Positions 6,034 through 6,917 of a DNA stretch of 6,917 bases are shown here, in pieces. Made by a program: the position numbers and the translations under genes. The notes beneath the pieces were generated by a model, which was not told the origin of the DNA, did not search any database, and saw only the letters and a program-made list of their open reading frames with translations. This DNA is from Saprospiraceae bacterium (GTDB taxonomy: Bacteria > Bacteroidota > Bacteroidia > Chitinophagales > Saprospiraceae), in NCBI GenBank assembly GCA_007125435.1, contig SLDF01000408.1, forward strand, positions 1-6,917, in the 5' to 3' direction. Every line of letters begins with the position of its first letter. Within the stretch, counting starts at the first letter, position 1.

Positions 6034-6917
6034 TTATTCTTCTACGACATCTGCTAACAGGTCTGGCTGATCCGTAGCTTTATCATTAATCCTGAATACG
6101 GTCAGACTACCTATGATCATGCAAATGCCGGCAAATACAAGGATGTAGATGGCCTGTCCACTGAAAAAGTATCTCAGGATCATGCCGCCAAATATACCGC
6201 TGATGATCTGAGGGATGACTACGGTCAGGTTGAATATGCCCATGTAGATACCCATTCTGTTTGCCGGTAAGACGCTTGATAAAATAGCGTATGGCAGGGC
6301 TAAAATCGTGGCCCAGGAAATGCCAATACCGACCATAGAGACCAATAGCATATTCGGGTCGCTGAAGAAATAAGTGGATATATAGCCTAGTCCGCCAATG
6401 ATGAGTGATCCGGCGTAGACTGCCTTACGGCTGCTCGCCTTGATAAGTCTTGGAATGAAAACAGAAAAAATGGCTGCGACCAAACTGTATGCGGCAAAAC
6501 AAATACCGACCCAGTCTGCTGCATTATTGTACGCGACTGATGATGAATCGCCGATCGGTGCGCCCCAGTAATGCTGGGCAATGGCAGGCACTGAATAGAC
6601 CCACATCAAAAACAGCGGAAACCATGAAAACAACTGAACCACCGCAAGCTGATTCATAGTCTTTGGAATGCTGGTTAATATTTGCCAAAACGATAATTCT
6701 ACTTGAGGCTTTTCATCGGGCTTTGTGTTGAACTGTTCAAACTGTGCGGGTGGATACTCTTTGGTCTTGAATACAGTGACTAAGACACTCAGTAATAATG
6801 CAGATCCGCCAATGTAAAATGACCATATAACAGATGCCGGCACCTCTCCCTCGGGCGCTGTATTGGATACGCCTATAGCAGTGAAGATGAATGGCAATGC
6901 TGATCCGGTAACGGACA
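6034..6917 (-). CDS. MFS transporter, SLC45/GPH-like sugar transporter family (5' end outside window)
   Basis: About 294 C-terminal residues are present; the frame is open through the window edge (SVTGS precedes ALPFIF), so the gene is partial at its 5' end and the TTG at 6897 is not a start. Two N-terminal-half helices remain, then a hydrophilic central loop (KTKEYPPAQFEQFN and following), then six helices that make the C-terminal MFS half, and a short acidic tail (DQPDLLADVVEE). QLFSWFPLFLMWVYSVPAIA and the later WATILALPYAILSS ... RMGIYMGIFNLTVVIPQI are typical of the SLC45/sucrose-transporter-like group found in Bacteroidota, usually thought to import maltose, sucrose or related sugars with a cation. 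No glycoside hydrolase or regulator is in view to fix the substrate; a sugar partner could lie beyond the right edge. Confidence 0.9.
   Translation of the reverse strand, partial: SVTGSALPFIFTAIGVSNTAPEGEVPASVIWSFYIGGSALLLSVLVTVFKTKEYPPAQFEQFNTKPDEKPQVELSFWQILTSIPKTMNQLAVVQLFSWFPLFLMWVYSVPAIAQHYWGAPIGDSSSVAYNNAADWVGICFAAYSLVAAIFSVFIPRLIKASSRKAVYAGSLIIGGLGYISTYFFSDPNMLLVSMVGIGISWATILALPYAILSSVLPANRMGIYMGIFNLTVVIPQIISGIFGGMILRYFFSGQAIYILVFAGICMIIGSLTVFRINDKATDQPDLLADVVEE

Noticed and set aside
6387..6581. Minus-strand open frame of 64 codons
   Set aside because: Out-of-frame shadow within the MFS transporter gene.

Overview
The window looks like chromosome from a Bacteroidota bacterium, probably a marine-type member of the Cytophagales (the phylum call is firm, the order is inference). 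The reasons are a C-terminal type IX secretion (T9SS) sorting domain with the YPNP signature, a lipoprotein whose mature end (CKKDD) matches the Bacteroidota surface-export signal, an N-terminal helix/FN3-like architecture common in that phylum, AT-rich spacers, and no clear Shine-Dalgarno sequences before the starts. Every gene that can be supported is on the minus strand, so the window reads right to left.

Layout in order of transcription. 6917-6034: C-terminal two thirds of an MFS sugar-type transporter (SLC45/GPH-like), cut by the window edge. 6033-5736: a non-coding spacer with a copy of an interspersed repeat (copy C). 5735-4623: a flavin reductase with a C-terminal 2Fe-2S ferredoxin domain (PaaE/Hmp-like electron transfer protein). 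4561-3797: YaaA, a peroxide-stress protein, 61 bp downstream and probably co-transcribed. 3796-3293: a 500-bp spacer without a gene, holding a second repeat copy (copy B). 3292-319: a three-gene block of unknown function, consisting of a surface-type lipoprotein, a small four-helix membrane protein with a VanZ-like C-terminal half, and a 573-residue secreted protein with a T9SS tail. The last two overlap by 11 bp. 318-1: a gene-free, hairpin-rich spacer with a strong hairpin just after the 573-codon gene and, at the edge, a partial third repeat copy (copy A) in the opposite orientation.

Functionally the right half is ordinary housekeeping or stress metabolism: a reductase that could feed electrons to an oxygenase or other acceptor, next to a protein that protects against peroxide and iron damage. 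The left half is an uncharacterised cell-envelope module: its three products are predicted to sit at the cell surface, in the inner membrane, and outside the cell. It is visibly more AT-rich (19/60 G+C at 1081-1140 against 30/60 at 4201-4260 in yaaA) and is bracketed by repeat copies A and B, so it may be an accessory insertion. The most distinctive observations are the repeat family, whose copies share a conserved 18-mer and a conserved peptide frame, and the 573-residue protein with a very acidic helical middle I cannot assign to a family. I see no CRISPR array, tRNA, rRNA, transposase or integrase.
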